Shown: piece after piece, positions 63,139 to 64,000 of the stretch
Layout of the letters: each line of letters opens with the position of its first letter
Numbering within the stretch: position 1 is the first letter of the stretch
NCBI GenBank assembly: GCA_964522665.1
Contig: CAZFVY010000025.1
Coordinates: forward strand, 1-64,000
DNA length: 64,000 nucleotides
Reading direction: 5' to 3'
Origin: CAZFVY01 sp964522665
GTDB taxonomy: Bacteria > Verrucomicrobiota > Verrucomicrobiia > Limisphaerales > CAZFVY01
Notes under the pieces: model-generated
What the model was told of the DNA's origin: nothing
Seen by the model: only the letters and a program-made list of their open reading frames with translations
Databases searched by the model: none
Translations under genes and position numbers: made by a program

Positions 63139-63636
63139 TTAAAGACGGGCAATCGCCTCGCGCAGCGGCGCCAGGTCCGGGTCTTTCCCGGCCATGGTTT
63201 TAATCGCTTTCCGATCACCCAGCTTGGCCGCCCGTTCGAGCCATTCCCACGCCTCGTCCAATCGGCGCATTTGACACGCGTAGCACGCCAGATTATAGGC
63301 GATCACCGGCTCGTTTTTGAATCTTTCCGCCGCCGGCAGCAACGCGTCCCACGCCTCTTGCGTCCGCTTCAATTCGTGCAGGGCGTAGGACCGGTGAATC
63401 CAGCCCGACGCTTCGTCCGGGGCGGCCGCCATGAGGGCTTCCGCCGAGGCGAGGCAGTTGCCCCATTCTTTCTGGCGGGCCGCGATTTGCCAGCGCGCGT
63501 TCAGGACTTCCGGATGATCTTGGTGCTCCTCCGGCAGCTCGGCCAACTCCAGGGCGGCCTCCCGCGGGCAGCCCAGTTCGAGCCAGCCTTGCGCGGCTAA
63601 GACGAAAAAGCTGGCGGGTGGCTCGAGTGGCTTCAT
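63139..63636 (-). CDS. TPR-like protein
   Basis: A 165-residue all-helical protein with TPR-like repeats (AAQGWLELGCPREAALELAE; NARWQIAARQKEWGNCLASA; IAYNLACYACQMRRLDEAWE). Its ATG overlaps the stop of the upstream hemD-like gene as ATGA (63633-63636). A protein-protein interaction role is likely; specific partner unknown. Confidence 0.85.
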   Translation of the reverse strand: MKPLEPPASFFVLAAQGWLELGCPREAALELAELPEEHQDHPEVLNARWQIAARQKEWGNCLASAEALMAAAPDEASGWIHRSYALHELKRTQEAWDALLPAAERFKNEPVIAYNLACYACQMRRLDEAWEWLERAAKLGDRKAIKTMAGKDPDLAPLREAIARL

Positions 63637-64000
63637 TTGGCTCCGGCTTTTCGGGCGTGCGTCCGCAACGCCCCGGCGATCCCTTCAATGTTATGCGGGC
63701 GGGCCTCCACGGTCGGCGCCACGCCGAGGGCGGCGAGCGTCTTGCTCGTCTCGGGGCCGATCGAGGCCGTTTTTAATTGAGGAAACTGTTGCAGCAGTTT
63801 CGGCAGGTCAAACCGGGCGTGAAAGTTTTCGACCGTGGAACTGCTGGTGAAAGTGATCCAATCCGCGCCGTTCTCCCGCAATGCCGCGGCGGCGCCATCC
63901 GGGTCGGCGGTTTCGGGGACCGTGCGATAGCAGGCGATGTCGTCCACGATGGCGCCCATGGCGCTCAGCGTCTCCGGCAGTTCGGGGTTGGCCACCTCCG
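63633..64000 (-). CDS. hemD: Uroporphyrinogen-III synthase, C-terminal part (cut by window end)
   Basis: The last ~122 residues of an enzyme that closes the tetrapyrrole ring, in the haem/sirohaem/cobalamin pathway. The visible part includes ADWITFTSSSTVENFHARF and ASIGPETSKTLAALGVAP, the HemD4-type C-terminal domain, and RPHNIEGIAGAL near the end. The 5' part lies beyond position 64000 and was not seen; the frame is open to the window end. Confidence 0.85.
   Translation of the reverse strand, partial: EVANPELPETLSAMGAIVDDIACYRTVPETADPDGAAAALRENGADWITFTSSSTVENFHARFDLPKLLQQFPQLKTASIGPETSKTLAALGVAPTVEARPHNIEGIAGALRTHARKAGAK

Noticed and set aside
1..64000. CRISPR array, exosortase/PEP-CTERM genes, complete insertion sequence
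   Set aside because: No regularly spaced repeats, no exosortase-like sequence and no transposase gene could be found.

Overview
The window is GC-rich, gene-dense bacterial chromosome, most likely from the PVC group and probably Verrucomicrobiota of the Pedosphaera/Limisphaerales kind. The evidence is family content: a ThuA plus PVC-type dehydrogenase plus cytochrome c giant protein, a DUF1080 protein, a Tat-exported Gfo/Idh/MocA oxidoreductase, a DUF1559-like prepilin pseudopilin, a XylR-type regulator, and secreted proteins with a small 'W..s.l...W......yRv' beta module. No rRNA, CRISPR array or complete insertion sequence was seen. Taxonomy is inferred from gene families, not from a marker-gene comparison.

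Layout. 0-4.7 kb: a secreted DUF4185/CBM protein, a tandem pair of secreted SUMF1 (FGE-fold) proteins and tRNA-Val(GAC). 4.9-8.1 kb: a membrane glycosyltransferase and purH. 8.2-29.9 kb: one long minus-strand glycan locus. It holds seven GT4-type glycosyltransferases, two GT2 enzymes, one unusual GT-like protein, three FkbM methyltransferases, one TylF-type methyltransferase, three other SAM methyltransferases, an MsbA/PglK-like ABC transporter and an O-antigen ligase/polymerase-like membrane protein. Many of these genes overlap by ATGA, so much of it is probably co-transcribed. 30-36 kb: an alpha/beta hydrolase, an Agl23-type membrane glycosyltransferase with a discoidin-like partner, a Gfo/Idh/MocA oxidoreductase and ada. 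A 187-bp element bounded by 20-bp perfect inverted repeats follows ada.

36.5-44 kb is a carbohydrate-catabolism region: a XylR/AraC-type regulator divergent from the 1421-residue ThuA/dehydrogenase/cytochrome protein, then a pseudopilin and a DUF1080 protein. 44-47.9 kb: a probable anti-sigma/ECF sigma pair, hisS and an HU-type protein. 47.9-50 kb: threonine synthase, a MoaD/ThiS-like sulfur carrier and a NIL-domain protein, preceded by a convincing SAM-I (S-box) riboswitch with its own terminator. That ties these three genes to methionine/homocysteine metabolism. 50-51.2 kb: an intact ParE/RelE-type toxin-antitoxin pair and the remains of a second small locus. 51.2-53.5 kb: gcvH, gcvT and a ferredoxin-NADP-reductase-like enzyme.

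53.6-64 kb: a PQQ-type beta-propeller protein, an orphan ParA, and a plus-strand run of a coiled-coil exported protein, an outer-membrane-barrel-like protein, a sensor histidine kinase and a Ycf48-like propeller. These are followed by a ZIP metal transporter, a BlaI-type repressor, a TPR protein and the 3' part of hemD, cut by the window end.

The strongest candidates for something undescribed are the SAM-riboswitch-controlled thrC-moaD-NIL operon (a possible protein-thiocarboxylate route to homocysteine), the heavily methylated glycan locus with an ABC-type flippase, and the SUMF1 pair that lacks one of the two FGE catalytic cysteines.
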